Positions 1 to 12,358 of a stretch of 64,000 bases of DNA are shown piece by piece (positions within the stretch are counted from its first letter, which is position 1; the number at the start of each line of letters is the position of its first letter). Source of the stretch: Diphasiastrum complanatum (Eukaryota; Streptophyta; Lycopodiopsida; Lycopodiales; Lycopodiaceae); contig CM055097.1 of the NCBI GenBank assembly GCA_029204225.1, forward strand, positions 8,449,411 through 8,513,410, read 5' to 3'. The notes beneath the pieces are model-generated. The model was not told the DNA's origin and searched no databases. It was given only the letters and a program-made list of their open reading frames with translations. Both the position numbers and the translations under genes were made by a program.

Positions 1-199
1 ATAATAAACTTCTAAGTTTAAAATGACTTTGGGCCTCAAGTTTTATTTTAATCACAAGGGGCCTAAGTCCATTATTTCTATTTACAATTGCCTTGCGTGC
101 TCCTTGGATCGTGGACTTATATGCGCAAGAAGCCATGCCCTCGCAGCACATTTATTGACTCAATGTTTTTTATTCGCTCTATGTTGGGAATACCCCCAA

Positions 200-2080
200 C
201 AAGACCCACGGCCTGAAGTAGTGCCGGTCCCTCGACACTTTGTCGGTTCAGTATAGTGAGTGCTTGGCTCGTTGCTGGTTGATCAGATAGGTTGTTACAT
301 CTTCCATGAAAGTGATTCTGCCAATATCTTTCAAGTCCTTACTTGTGTGCAGGGACTTGTGGACGCCGGTGATCCATCGTTCATTGATTCAAGCTTGAAA
401 ACAGCTCGCGTCCAGGGGTGGCCCAAAAGGTTGGCTCGGTAATATACACGAGCGATTGGTAGTTGATCCTCCACGCAATCTGATACCAAGGCCTTATTCG
501 GATCAAAACAAATTGGTAGGAGAAGATTATCTCACTTGGTCTCAATGCCCATTAGATATTCCAAGTCTCGGGCGTAAGTTGCTGCCGCGCAGACTGTTGA
601 ATCTGGGCAATTGAAATACTCTGTGGAAAATTTGCTGAGAGCCCTTTGGGCATCTACAACTATTGTCCAACCGTGCTCGGAGGTTCAGCGTGATTTTGTC
701 CAATGAGGTGCCACATTTCGACCATTTGGTTCATCGTAGACATGGCAGGAAATGGGCATTTACCCGTAGTTGCTGAAGACTGGTCACATAAGCCCTCATG
801 GCCGCAGGGTCATGCTCGAAAAGCTTTTGATGCCACTCTGGTTGTGGTAGGAGGGCGGGGAGGGCATGCAGCTCGTTTCCCTTGATAGTTTGCGTTGAGA
901 AGGATATCTGCCAACCTCCTCTTGAAGACTCGTGGGGATATTTGGATAAGAATTTGTTGATTTTCTCCTCCACGGACTTAAGGCATCGAAAAGCCCGACT
1001 GGAAGATATAGTGCGTGAGCCTCTTGATGAGGAGGCTTGTCCTTCCCCGTGGCTATGGCTGGGACCCATCTCCTGGCCTTGGTCTTGTGTCTCAGCCCCA
1101 ATATCAAGAGGTCATTGTTCTTGTCTGCACCTGACCCCTGATCCTGACTTGTGGCCCCTGCTGCCTGCTGGCCTTGGTCTTGGCTCGTACTTGCCTGTGT
1201 AGCATCAAAGAGAGGTGGCATTGGAATCACCACCGGGGTTGGTTGAGCATTCTTCTATATGAATTGTTGACAAGCCTTGAGGGCTTGTTTGGCTTGGGCA
1301 AGCTCTTGAGATGCACTGGCCGGGTATTTGTCGAACTCCGTCCGATATTTGTCGAACTCCGTCTGGTAGCTGTTCAAGGTTTGACTATAGACCTGCACCT
1401 AACGCCAGAAGAGATTCATCTCTACTTGAGATAGTGGCCTTGAGTCAGTTGTAGGTTGAGCTAACTAGGCAAGTTTTTTACTTTGCAGGGCTTGTACCTC
1501 CACCCCTAGACGTGTATTTTCTGCTTCATATATCTGGAGTTACGCTTGGAGGGGGCAAGCCATTGGGACGCTTTAGATTGAAGCTCCTGCACCTTGGTGG
1601 AGGCATCTGTCAGCACTCTAGATAGACTCTGGATATACTGGTTGAGGCCATCCTCCTTTTGCTGTAGCTTGGTGATCTCCTGGTGCCCGTCTTGTTCGTG
1701 TTGTTAAGCAATCACCAACTAATGCTGCAACTTTGTGATGTCTGCTCGCAGCTGGGTGTTGTTGGTTGTCAAATGGAGTACCCGACTATCCAATGAGGCC
1801 CAAGCTGCTGTTGGTTGCCAAATGGAGTACCCGGCTATCCAATGAAGTCCTGGATGAATGTTCCCAAGGCTTGGTAGGCCGTCGTTAAGTTCATTGGAGC
1901 AGCTGGTACATTGACGCTTGCAGGGGCTTGTGTGGTAGTGGCCCCGACGACCTGTACAATGCCATCGTCGTTGTCTTCAATGAGGTTCTCCGATGATCTC
2001 TTGTCATCTAGGGCGATGGGATCTGCCTGATCTGGTGATGGAATAAAAATAGTTTGTACAAATGCATCATCAGGCAATGG
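200..2080 (-). pseudogene. degenerate gag-like coding remnant
   Basis: On the minus strand, open segments of 80 to 145 codons follow one another (about 2077-1835, 1233-796 and 1069-731) in changing frames with stops between them. They contain a Gln/Lys-rich coiled-coil-like stretch with a short repeated E-F-D-K-Y motif (about 1320-1370) and a Gln/Ser/Ala-rich linker. The style resembles the N-terminal part of a plant retrotransposon gag, but no zinc knuckle, protease or reverse transcriptase is visible. I do not recognise a family and call it a decayed mobile-element remnant. The first 200 bases hold nothing I can identify. Confidence 0.3.
1761..1858. repeat. tandem duplication, 49-bp unit, two copies
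   Basis: A segment starting GTTGGTTGYCAAATGGAGTA recurs at 1761 and 1810 with few differences. It lies inside the degenerate minus-strand remnant. A smaller repeat of about 22 bp (ATTTGTCGAACTCCGTC) occurs nearby at about 1326-1366. Confidence 0.7.
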
Positions 2081-2269
2081 TTGGTCACCCTCGGCAGCCT
2101 TCGATGGAGAACTGAGTGGTGTGGGAGGAACAAAACTGGAAACAGGGATGGGGACATTTTGTCCAAAAGAGAGAAGGGAGGGAACAGAGGGAAACTATAG
2201 AGTGGTGTGGAGGACGAAAGGAGCAGATGGGGAGGAAGTGGTTTGGCTTGGCGGTGAAAAGTTGATGAC

Positions 2270-2941
2270 CTACATCCATGCCAGGGTGTCCGGAGACAAT
2301 TGTGAATCAGCAGGATTGAACTGGAGAGGGACAACGGTGGAAACATGGATAATGGAGGATGCGATAGTGATGGAAGGAATAGTAGAAGATGGAACAGAGG
2401 GAGAGGTAGTATCTACAAAGGAGATGGGCATGGAAACAGAAGCAACAATTGTGGGTGGAACATAAAGAAGAGGAACGACAACAAAAACAGTGGTAGGGGG
2501 TTGTACAGAAGAGGAAGTGGTGGTGGTAGAGGCCAGAACTGTTATTGGTGTGATGGTGGTGGTACGATGTCTGCTAGCAGGTGGAGATGAGGAGGAGGGG
2601 GCAGCACCACACATTCTTTTGCTGGCCGTTGTGTCAGTGACTGCAGATTGGACAGACATGGATGCAATGGATGGAGGATATATGTTAGTGTGTGGCATAG
2701 TGGATGATAAAAGGCTAGAACGGTGGAAGTCGTGCACTTTCGTCTCGAGAAGTGCACAGACAAAGTTACTTAGCAGGGGACCCGCTGCGATACGGTCATG
2801 ACTGTTTGGTTTGATGGAGATTTTTAATTCGTGGATGAGGAAGGCATGCCAGTCGTATGGCACGACTGTGGGGCCAAGGAATCCCAAGAAGGAGGAGGCC
2901 TGCCAGTCGTATGGATTTTGCTTGAAGAAGTGGGCCAACAA
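2270..2941 (-). pseudogene. Ser/Thr/Pro/Val-rich open frame, function unknown
   Basis: An uninterrupted minus-strand frame of about 223 codons. It has no ATG near its beginning, so it is probably not a complete gene. The first third is mixed sequence; the rest is low-complexity, dominated by Ser, Thr, Pro and Val. The opposite strand is purine-rich and also open, so composition alone can explain the open frame. It probably belongs to the same decayed element as the remnant downstream of it on the minus strand. Confidence 0.25.
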
Positions 2942-3044
2942 TCTGAAGCCATGGTTTAATTAGGGCTTCAGAAGACAAGGGCCAAATCTGGGTGGCTGAG
3001 GGTATCTCATGCTGGATCACCTGCTTGGTGCTAGAGTCGTCAGA

Positions 3045-4050
3045 AGGTGAGAAGGCCAGGTTAGCAGTGATAGTTAAAGTTGGTTAAAAAGTAAGAAAAA
3101 CTGTGGAATGGGTAAAAAGTGATGGACACGAGAAAAGTAGTGGAAAACAGGAATTGGATGGTAGTAACAGTAGTTCAGAGCGCAGATCTGGGTTCAGAGT
3201 ATGCAAGTGACGGCTTCTATAAAGTTTGGTTGCATTCAGAGAACTTGGAAAATTTGGTCGAAACTTGAGCAGAGCTTCGCTAGGAAAGTGACAAATGACT
3301 TGAATTCAGCCCTTATATAGCGGATTTTAGAGTGCGGATATGGTGAAATCCACTTTCCCTTGCTCAGTTCTACCCAAATTTTGGCAGGCCCCTTCTTCAC
3401 AAAATTCTAAGACCTTAGAGAAATCTGCGAGAGTTCAGGAGGTGATTTGACTGCCCTACGAAGGTTCTGCGAGGGTTCAGACCATCTGCAAGGGTTCAAT
3501 CCTCGCAAGAAGTGAATGCTTGCACAACTTGCTCCAGTGGTTGGATTTTCAAGATCAAACAAACCATGTAGATAGGCTAATTTTTCTATTCTGATTCCAT
3601 TTATGCCCCTTGCAAAAATTAATGATCTTGATGCTCTGTGAGGGTTCTGAAGATTCTGCTTCTTGGAACCCTTGCACACACTTAAAAATAATATTTTCTC
3701 TATTAGTAACTCTTGCAAAAATTTTCATAGATAAATCTGGGTCAAATCTAGTGACTGTCCAAGTTTCAAGAGCTATATCCCAAAGGATCTCCGAAAATCA
3801 TGAAAAAAGTGCTCTTTTTGAGTGTTTTTTGATGAGATCTTAAGATTCTTTAATTTTTAACTTTTGCAAACTGGTATTCGGTTATATCCATGTTAGATCT
3901 GACTGTTGGTGACTCTCTGGAAGTTCTGATAGATAATTGGTAGCAGATCCATCAATTTTGGTGAAGTTTGCCCTTGTTTTGCCATGGTTTCTGAGATCGA
4001 GGCCTCTGATTCACAAGCCATTCATCTGACAAGAAGCTCCTTAAGTGGTT
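3045..4050. other. no gene recognised; possible LTR-like sequence
   Basis: No convincing coding frame. A short motif of the form TCTGCGAGGGTTC recurs imperfectly at about 3424, 3466, 3486 and 3636, and a TATA-like CCTTATATAGCG occurs at about 3311. This would suit the U3/R region of an LTR lying just outside the copia fragment that follows, but I could not find a partner copy. Confidence 0.3.
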
Positions 4051-4057
4051 TGAGAGA

Positions 4058-4862
4058 TTGATGGAGAGCCGCGACATGGATGACTTTCCAGGATCATCTA
4101 GCCAGGGAGAGCTACGAAGATCAACAAGAGAGAAGACACAACCTGATAAATATGACACAAATTATGCTCTCTTATCTAGCATTATTCAAAGCAAAGAACC
4201 TTCGACTTATGTTGAAGTGAAGGATGATGACATTTGGTTCAAGGCCATGGAAGAGGAGATGGAGTCAATTGCTAAGCATAACACATGGGACTTAGTGGAA
4301 CCACCAGTTGGCAAGAAACTCATTGGTTGTAAATGGGTATACAGGACTAAGTACCATGCAGATGGAAGTATAACATAGCATAAAGCAAGATTGGTGATCA
4401 AAGGGTATGCACAAAGTAAAGGGATCGACTATGAGGAGACCTTTGCGCCAATATGTAAGTTGGAATACTCTATGTCTACTTGTTGCTTTAGCTTCAAATT
4501 TTGGTTGGCCTTTGCATCAGATGGATGTAAAATCTGCTTTTCTAAATGGTGAGTTAGAAGAAGAGGTGTTCATGGATCAACCTAAAGGCTTTGTAGTGAA
4601 AGGACATGATAATAAAGTATGTTGCCTGAAGAAAACACTTTATGGTCTTAAACAGACACCACGTGCGTGGCACAGCAGGATTGATGCCTACTTTCATTCT
4701 AAAGGGATGGTGAGAACACATTCTGATCCAAATCTTTATGTCTTGTGCTTTGATGGTATGGTGGCTTTGATTTCTCTTTCTGTTGATGACTTTATTATCA
4801 CGGGATTGTTAAGGCACAATTTGCTAATGTTTATCAGAGATCTATTTCTGGGATCCACTTGA
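4058..4862 (+). pseudogene. Ty1/copia reverse transcriptase fragment
   Basis: The N-terminal half of a copia RVT_2 reverse transcriptase. The W-x-x-A-M-x-E-E-M lead-in, the G-C-K-W-V-Y-R-x-K motif, the K-A-R-L-V-x-K-G-Y-A-Q motif and the L-Y-G-L-K-Q-T-P-R-A-W motif are all recognisable. A TAG at about 4376 and a frameshift near 4440 break the frame. The catalytic box reads S-V-D-D (4779-4790) instead of Y-V-D-D. The protein stops at 4862, exactly where an unrelated repeat begins, so the RNase H part is missing. Non-functional relic. Confidence 0.9.
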
Positions 4863-5073
4863 AATGTAGGTAAATTGCAATTTGCCTGTGCTTTCAATGT
4901 GCCACTTTAGTTGAGTTTATGATGCATCAGCTTCGTAAACCCTTATATAAATCCATGAGGCACAAAGGCTCTTCTCTAACATAGATGGTGAGAACTTGTA
5001 ATTAAAGAGAAAATTCAAGCCGCTGGCTACCTAGTAAGCCACAATTGCACTTCAATATTTTGGCTTTGATGAT
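4861..5073. repeat. third copy of the MED26-like gene's 3' end
   Basis: This 213-bp stretch is closely similar to 16876-17095 and 29035-29245, which hold the 3' flank and last codons of the two MED26-like genes on the minus strand. It begins directly at the end of the copia RT fragment and stops after a few codons of homology. It therefore carries only the tail of the gene, without the TFIIS-N domain. Confidence 0.8.
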
Positions 5074-5289
5074 TTTAATATATATGTAGGATTTTAAATT
5101 ACTAGCTTTTGAATATATAGGATGCTTTTACATTGTTTTAATACTTCAGAAAAAAATCACGTAGAATTTATGAAAATGAGAAAGTTCTTCCTTGTAGGTG
5201 CTCAATTTTCTACACAATTTTTTGTACAAGTGTTACATTTGATATGTTGCTAATTCCTAACTCCGATAGTACACATGATAGTACCATGA

Positions 5290-5690
5290 AAATAACTATT
5301 GGACCTTGTAACACTAGCCTCTTACCCCTAAACCGATCACCTTGATAATATGAGTTTAACATTGTTTTACTGTTGTGTAGAAGAAATCTTTAAGAAGTTT
5401 GGATGTGAAGTTATTTTCATTGTAATAAAGGCCTACGTACAAAGATCCAAAAGGGCAAAAAAGAAACAAGAATTGATCAAAAACACCTTGAACTCCTCAA
5501 TGATGTACTCTTTTGATTGTAGAAAATTGGATTTAGAACCAGATTATGCATATCTCAATTTTCATTAGTTTAGGAAGACTGAAGAGGCTAGCCATGTAGT
5601 GATGCACATAGGCATGGATATTAAAAGATTACAGTTGGCCTTGTCACAACATGACATACTTTGCCAATGACATATGGTGAGATGATAACA
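5290..5690. repeat. inverted repeat partner of 10140-10745
   Basis: Most of 5388-5690 matches the reverse complement of 10290-10740, including shared stretches AGAAATCTTTAAGAAGTTTG and AAGGCCTACGTACAAAGATC. It has open coding-like sequence (about 70 codons from 5350, Lys-rich, unrecognised). A shorter match (CTAAACCGATCACCTTGA near 5328 versus about 10146) is out of the order a simple inversion predicts, so the pair is rearranged rather than a clean terminal inverted repeat. Confidence 0.65.
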
Positions 5691-5699
5691 AGTGACCAC

Positions 5700-6690
5700 T
5701 AGAGGAATTCTCAATATCAAAAAGACCCTTTAAGAAATGCCATGTAGGATATAGAAAAATATCAAAATAAAAAAAACAATATTGTTTATTTGCTTGCCCC
5801 CACCGCTCCCGAGGCCTCCCCAACTCCTAATGATCTAACCACAGTGTCTATAGTCACAATTAAGAATTGTAAATAGTTTGCAGTATAACTTGACTAAATT
5901 CAAAAATATTCCCTCCATTGGTTACAAAAAGGGCAATATTTTCACTGGATCTAGAATATGACCGCCATCCCCAAATTTGAATCAAAAAAAATAGCAAAAC
6001 ATATGCATCCCTTCCACGAGAATGAAAAATATGGGTGCCATCTCCAATTATGAATGCCATCTTCACATTGGAATGGAAATATGAGTGCCAACTACCTATT
6101 GAAATATGAGCGCCAACTACCTATTGGAATGAAAAAATGAGCGGCATTTCCAACTTTGAATCAAGCATACAAGCATGGAGATTGGATTGATCATACAGAG
6201 TATATAATATAATCAAAGATAAGTATTTTGTTTTGCTTCATAGAATCTGTTCACAGTACTTTGATGCAACTGATTACTCTATTGTTTTTTCTGATGATGA
6301 CATTGTATCATCTACATGTGGATATCCCTATTGATTTGACACCTTTGCAGAGAAGAGGAGGCAAAGGAATTCAAACATCTACTGAGAATCGTTCTCGTTA
6401 CAGGGCATAAGGAAAGAAAAATTTGGATTTGTGGATAGATGGAACATTACATCCACAAGATCCAAGCACTTTGACACATCCCACATTCTCCTCAATAATT
6501 TATTTAGTTATATGGATATGCAATGGGCATAGTGGATTACTAGGATATTGTGAAAGATTGCAGAACCATGGAAAACATTTTTATATGAATAAAGTTCACT
6601 TTTTAGAAGGTGAGTTAATTCGGATATCCTCTTATTGTCAGAATAAAGAATGTCATCTCCAAAAGATGTTAGAAAAAAATGAACAACCTA
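5700..6690. other. no gene recognised; short direct repeats
   Basis: AT-rich sequence with no convincing protein match. A 25-bp unit containing GCCAACTACCTATTG is repeated at about 6083-6130, and related phrases (ATGGGTGCCATC, ATGAATGCCATC) precede it. Small open frames between 6228 and 6719 may be decayed exons of the transposase-like gene that follows. Confidence 0.4.
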
Positions 6691-6699
6691 AAAAAAAAA

Positions 6700-7925
6700 T
6701 GAATCATTACAGAAGATAACAATCAATATCAAATCAGAACTAGAGCAAATGCAATCAATCTTACAATCTTTTCGTATTGAGAACTTACAATTACTAAAGG
6801 ATGTGGAATTGGCAAAGAAGAAGGCTGGAAGTAAGAAGCGAAAGCGACAAAGTTGCAAGGATATTCAAACGCTTTCAAAAGGAGGTTATCAAAATAGAAG
6901 GATCCGTGCATTCAAGTAAGCATATTTTGATTTTTGTAAGTATTTCAATGACATTTGGATTTAATTTCAGCTATGGTGATATTTTGTTAGCTATTTTTTT
7001 TTTGGCAGATCTACATTAGTAGCTCCTCGGAATATTAAAGACAATGCTTCACTAGGAATGTCATTGGGCACAATATTGACAGGAAAATCCATTGAGCGTA
7101 TCATGATGAACAATAGGAGTTCAAATGTAAAGTGTAGAATAACAGAGTCTTTGATGGTGGACATTCAAATTGTTTTAGATAAGACTATAGTTTAGGGTGC
7201 TTGTGATTTTGTAGGTATTAGCAGGGAAGCATATGCAACAATATTTAAACTAATTCGAGAAGCTTTTAAGCAAGTTCAAATTAGAAAAGTCCAAATCCCT
7301 AGGAATATCACTTGAAGAAAGAGAGAGATACATTAAACATAGGTATGCACTGGAACTCCATTTCATATTGAGGAGGTGTATGAAACTGATGGAAGATCGA
7401 TATCCTATAATTCATCAAACAACTTATTTGTTGATCTAAATTACTTGTTGAGATACATCGTCACATTCTATGATATAACCTTTGAAAAGGTGAATGGCAA
7501 AATAATCATAGTACTTAAGTTAGATGAGTCAGAAATTGTGAAAGGGAAAAAGATGGAGAGGTTTAGTATAACTCTCATGAATGGTGCACTATCACAAACA
7601 GAGGACCAAGAAGATTTTAGATTTAGTGTCGAGTCAAAAAATGATATATGGTGGTTGGCAACATTTCAGGTAACTAGCCTCATTATTACATTATATTTAT
7701 TGAATAGTATTAATTCTTTGTTAACTAAGTTTGATTAATTCTTTGGACAAGTGCTGAAGGAGGATCATGATATATTATCATGGATATTTTCAAGGACATC
7801 TTATCCTAAGATCATCAAGGACCATATGGATGGAGGACTTCTCAACATTCCAGGAGTTGGAGACTTCAATGTTGAATGGCACTTAGCAAGTGATTTGAAA
7901 AAATTGAAATGTATGTATAATGTCT
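6700..7925 (+). pseudogene. unclassified transposase-like gene, copy A (5' part)
   Basis: Several plus-strand coding blocks read like exons. One block to about 6915 is Lys/Arg-rich (K-K-R-K-R). It is followed by a possible intron (GTAAGC to TTTTTTGGCAG at about 7010), then a block of over 200 codons with two or three stops. Near 7861-7905 the protein reads F-N-V-E-W-H-L-A-S-D-L-K, the same motif as the second copy at 20190. I know W-H-L-A-G-D-L-K proteins only as uncharacterised, transposase-like, repeated genes and cannot name the superfamily. The gene is cut at about 7925, where CACTA sequence starts. Confidence 0.55.
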
Positions 7926-10130
7926 ACAATAATAACAAACAAGCACACACATTTAATGCAGATTATCATTAGAAGAAATCTAAAGAGAGTAACTATTAAA
8001 TAAATAAATGACATGTACATTAATTGGCCCAAATATGTACTGTACCATAATGGAGTGGGAATGTTGACCAACAAGCCCATCACGCATAGGGTGGTCAGGT
8101 GGAAGGTATCGATTGTGGCCCTCATAAACCATCTTTCGTAGATATTGTGAGTAACGTACTTGCAAATACTCGCCACAAACGGGGCAATGCATTGTAGCCA
8201 CTAGTTTGGAGCCCTACATTGAGACAAAACAACCAACTTAATTGAGTCTAATGTTCGTTGAAAGAAAATTTGTGAATGCACATTAGATTTAATAACCAAT
8301 AGTAAGAATATCTCACCTGAACATTCCCCTTATCCAAGAAAGTCATGCATCGTCCACTTCAAGATCCCCTTTACCACAAAATCTCTTTGTCTGTGTGGTT
8401 TTGATATATCGCCCACTTGAACTCCTTGCCATAAAATCTTTAGCTCATCCAGCAAGGGAGCCATATAGACGTCCATATTTTTTGCCTTGTATTTTCATGG
8501 GAGAAGGGCAAGCATTAGGTGCTCTTTCTTGATACTTACCCGAGGAGAAATGTTGTAATTTATAAGGACAACCGACCAATTAGACCATGATGTGGAGCGC
8601 AAACCGAATGGATTCACACCATCCATCGCCAACCCCAAATGCAAATAGTGAGGCTCACCCCTAAAATCATGCCAAGTAGCATCCATGTGCTTCCATGTTG
8701 GACAATCAGCAGGGATCCTCATATTATCGTCCGATGAACGATTGCTCGAATGCCATGTCATAAGCTCCGCTATGGAATTACACTTAAACATATGGCATAT
8801 CTTGGGTATGATGAGAAATGTCTTACCACCTTGGCGGGTATGGTCTCTCTTTGTAGATCCTGCCTATAACGGTGTTCCCCACAACGTGGACACATGCTTG
8901 CCTCCTCAAACTCACCTCTATATAAAATGCAATCATTGGGACATGCATGTATACTCTTGTAATCCATGTCGATTGCCGATAACATTTTCTTGGCTTCTTG
9001 TCGAGACGCCGCCATGGTGTTATTTGGAGGCAACATTTTCATGAGAAATCTAAGACAAAATATTTATGTAATTAGTTATAGTTTCTCAAAACACATGAAA
9101 AAATAAAATGAGAGGAGACTTTGTCTGTAACACACAAGAAGCTGGTACGCTTTCTCAAACAGCTCTATGACACTCGCACCCGACCACCCGTACTTAGTTT
9201 GCAAGTTTAAAAGTAACAAACAAGCTCGCAATTTTGACAACTGTCCACCCTTGTACAAAGGAGTGGATGCCTAGCCACACATCGTCTCTTCTTCCCTTGT
9301 CAATGTGACATTGGGGGTGGGTTTAGGAAGAATGCATCCATCATGTCATCCATGTCACCTTGTGACCATGCACTGTGAATGGCACATCCTCATGTATTGT
9401 GTCTCCTTGGGACATATCTTCGTGCAAGTTCACGGGTGCATGCGAGGAAAGCGGTGGCTCTCATGCACTTGCACGTCTGAATCTTGCCGATTGCATGGCA
9501 ACATTTGGTTGAATTCTTCGGTAGTCATGTGAATGCGAGTCATCATCCTACACAATACAAGTGCAACAACAATCAAGAACAACAAAATATTCTTTTCAAT
9601 CATGAAGACCACCAAATACATACACAATAATGGTGCATGCAATGTTTTTTAGCAATGTAAAGTGCTTTGAAAATTAGAACTCACCAAAGAACTGACTTCG
9701 GACCGCACAAATAATGACTCTCTCTCAATCTGTCCATACATGCGAACGTGTGATATAGTAATACGTCAGTCTTGTCACAGTGCATACTTACATTGTGTAC
9801 ATGGACATGGTATTCTCTAGTATAGCCATGCCTCTGATCCAGTATGTGATGCCTCATCCTCTGAAGAAGAAGAATGTGAACTCGCCATTTGCATCGGTTC
9901 ACCTTGACAAGCGACAATGGATCAAACACAAAATTAGAGAGCAATACGTCATAAACAAATTGAATACACTGAGACAAATACAAGACATTTTTAGTAATTT
10001 TGAGTCTAGTAGTGCAAGTCTCTTGAATTTTTTTTTACAAGATAAATTGAATGAAATTTTTTGACAAACAATATTGTTCAACCTAGCTTAGTTGTATAAC
10101 ACTTACTTGGATAGTACAAGGGCAATTTTT
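7925..10130 (-). mobile_element. CACTA (En/Spm) TNP2 transposase fragment, copy A
   Basis: On the minus strand, reading from about 9260 to 7980, typical TNP2 blocks follow in order: K-G-Q-L-S-K-L ... Y-G-W-S (9258-9130), A-S-R-Q-E-A-K-K-M-L-S ... H-A-C-P-N-D-C-I-L-Y ... C-P-R-C-G (9042-8860), P-A-D-C-P-T-W-K ... G-L-A-M-D-G-V-N-P-F-G (8730-8590), M-D-V-Y-M-A-P-L-L-D-E-L-K (8480-8440), and a final C-P-V-C-G-E-Y/P-P-D-H-P-M-R block (8201-8080). Stops, frameshifts and an apparent intron (8200-8330) interrupt it. The C-terminal part is missing. I could not find CACTA terminal repeats. It sits inside the transposase-like gene, so it inserted later. Confidence 0.85.
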
Positions 10131-10139
10131 GTGAACATT

Positions 10140-10745
10140 GTTCGTCAAGGTGATCGGTTTAGGTGACCTTTGTTATTGACCTCTATAGCAAGATATCAAG
10201 TAGCAATAAATCCAAGGGTCGTACCCAAGGCAATTATATTCGCAACTAGTACTCCCTAACTTACATTTGTTGGGACAGGGCAAAATCGCCTTGCATTGGC
10301 AAAGTATGTCATGATATCTCACAATAAGAAAACAATGTTAAGCTCATATTGTTAGAACTCTATCATAAATATGATGGTGATCTATGGCAGTTCTAGACAT
10401 CTCGATGTATAAGTTCAAGATAGGTCTACTTAAATCCCTACTCATTGTTTGTGACAAGGCCAATTGTAATTTTGTGATATCTGATCCATGCCTATGTGCA
10501 TCATTACATGGCTAGCCTCGCTCTTCAGTACTCCTAAACTAATAAAAGCTGAGATGTGCATAATATGCTTCTGAATCCAATTTTGTACAATCAAAAGAGT
10601 TCGTCACTGAGGGTTTCAAGGTGTTTTTGATCAATTCGTGTTTCTTCTTTGCTTTCGGATCTTTGTACGTAGGCCTTTATTACAATCAAAATGCCCTCAC
10701 ATCCAAACTTCTTAAAGATTTCTTATACACTAAGCATTAGAGGAG
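10140..10745. repeat. inverted repeat partner of 5290-5690
   Basis: Reverse-complement match to 5290-5690 with roughly 80-90% identity by eye over the best parts (10440-10740). Here it lies just beyond the CACTA fragment, so the pair brackets the split transposase-like gene. The minus-strand translation of this copy has more stops than the other copy. Confidence 0.6.
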
Positions 10746-11159
10746 TCCCAAAATAAAAAAAGACCCTTTGTAAAGATACTTTTATTTTTCTTCTCTAGTT
10801 TCGACCGTCACCAGGCCCAATCAAAATGCACAGATTTGAAATCTACGTAACGTAGTTCAAACTAACTGAGAAATAAAAATACAATATAGAAAACTTTGAA
10901 ATTTGTGTCCGGACAACATGGACTTATCCCATTAGTTTCTTCTTCCTGCTTGACACGTGCTAATCTGCCCGACGTCAATACCTCAAGATAAATTTACTTA
11001 ACTATGCTGGTTAGTATAATGAAATTTGCTAGCCATACTAGTTACAGTTATAGAAATATAGTATGTAGAGTTACTTAAAATATGTTATACACAGTAACTG
11101 TGACTATGGTGGCATTCACATTAGATTAAATGTATTACAAAAAATTGAAATTAAGTATC

Positions 11160-12350
11160 ATATCAGAGAGATTTTTGGTGTCCAAGCTTTGAAAATAGCA
11201 ATGCCAAGGAGACCCAGATCTACAGTCAAGTCTGTGATTCTTTACAATGAGAAAGATGAAGCTGATAACTGGAAGCCAACAAAATATACGAAGAATTCAT
11301 GGGTATTGCTGCATCCATCATCAAAGGGCAATTTCCAACAAAAGAAAAGAGCAAAAATGACATACAAATCTTATCGGAAAGCAAAAATTCTGGAGTTTAA
11401 GACTACCCTAGGAGGTCAATCGATATCACAAGTTTTACTACAACATGTATATATGCATTCAAAAATCAAAGTACATGATATCAATCCTCATGATCATCGA
11501 AAATGTAATTGTAAGTATATCAAAACATATGCACTCTACAACAATCATAGGTGATTTTCTTTATTGATGCTCCTCAGATTATGATTTAAATGCTTCAATA
11601 TTGTTTTTTTCTTTCAAATTTATATCCATCATGCATAAATGAATGGGAGCCAGCGCAATCACTTGCAGAAATATTGGACGCGATTCACTCTGATGTTGGA
11701 AAGCTGTAATACAGAGGAAGAAGTCCAAAGGAACTTGCAGTTTGTGGTATCTATTTTTATGAATCTTTATATACGCCACAAACGGATGGAGGTTTTGGCA
11801 AGCTCGAAGCAATTCCATTGCCTAGTTTTCAGAGTGATGAGTGGCCTACTCCTAATAGTATTGTTTCTGAATCCTTGAGATGCAAGCTACTCATAGATAT
11901 TAGAAATACTATGAAGATAAGCACAGGCTCGAAAATTGTTCACCTAAGTTGGTTTATCTCATTACATATATTTGTTGATTTTTTCTCGAGTGCTAGTGTT
12001 CGTAGGACACCAACTTTATCTGTTTGCAAGGATTTATCAGATGAGACTTTGTCAGATCTCATGGATCAAGGCTGGGATAGTAAAAAAAATAATGACATAG
12101 AATGCAGGATTAAAAAGTCTTCAATGATCTTTCATTATCATCTCGAAAAGCAAATGCTTAGTCTCACATTTAGCTATTAGAGATACAAGAAAATTGAAGG
12201 TACATGGCTACCAATGGATCAAGACTTTGAACTAAATGGTCACACAAACCAAATGGAGATAAGCATTATCTACAATGAAGCAACTCCATCTGTGTTTTCC
12301 ACAACTATTCTCGAGTTTCGTCGTTTGGTTGAGCTTCTTGGACAACACGA
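11160..12350 (+). pseudogene. unknown protein with R-R-T-P-T-L-S motif, copy A
   Basis: Two or three coding blocks on the plus strand. The first (11189-11554) is basic and contains S-W-V-L-L-H-P-S-S-K-G. The second (about 11640-12180) contains the conserved stretch F-V-D-F-F-S-S-x-S-V-R-R-T-P-T-L-S-V. A TAA near 11708 and a TAG at about 12178 break it. A third short block (to 12350) has D-Q-D-F-E-L-x-G-H. The second and third blocks are homologous to the minus-strand blocks at 24761-25375, and both loci lie near a W-H-L-A-x-D-L-K gene. I do not recognise the domain. The gene ends abruptly at a gypsy gag junction near 12360. Confidence 0.5.
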
Positions 12351-12358
12351 TGTGCTCT

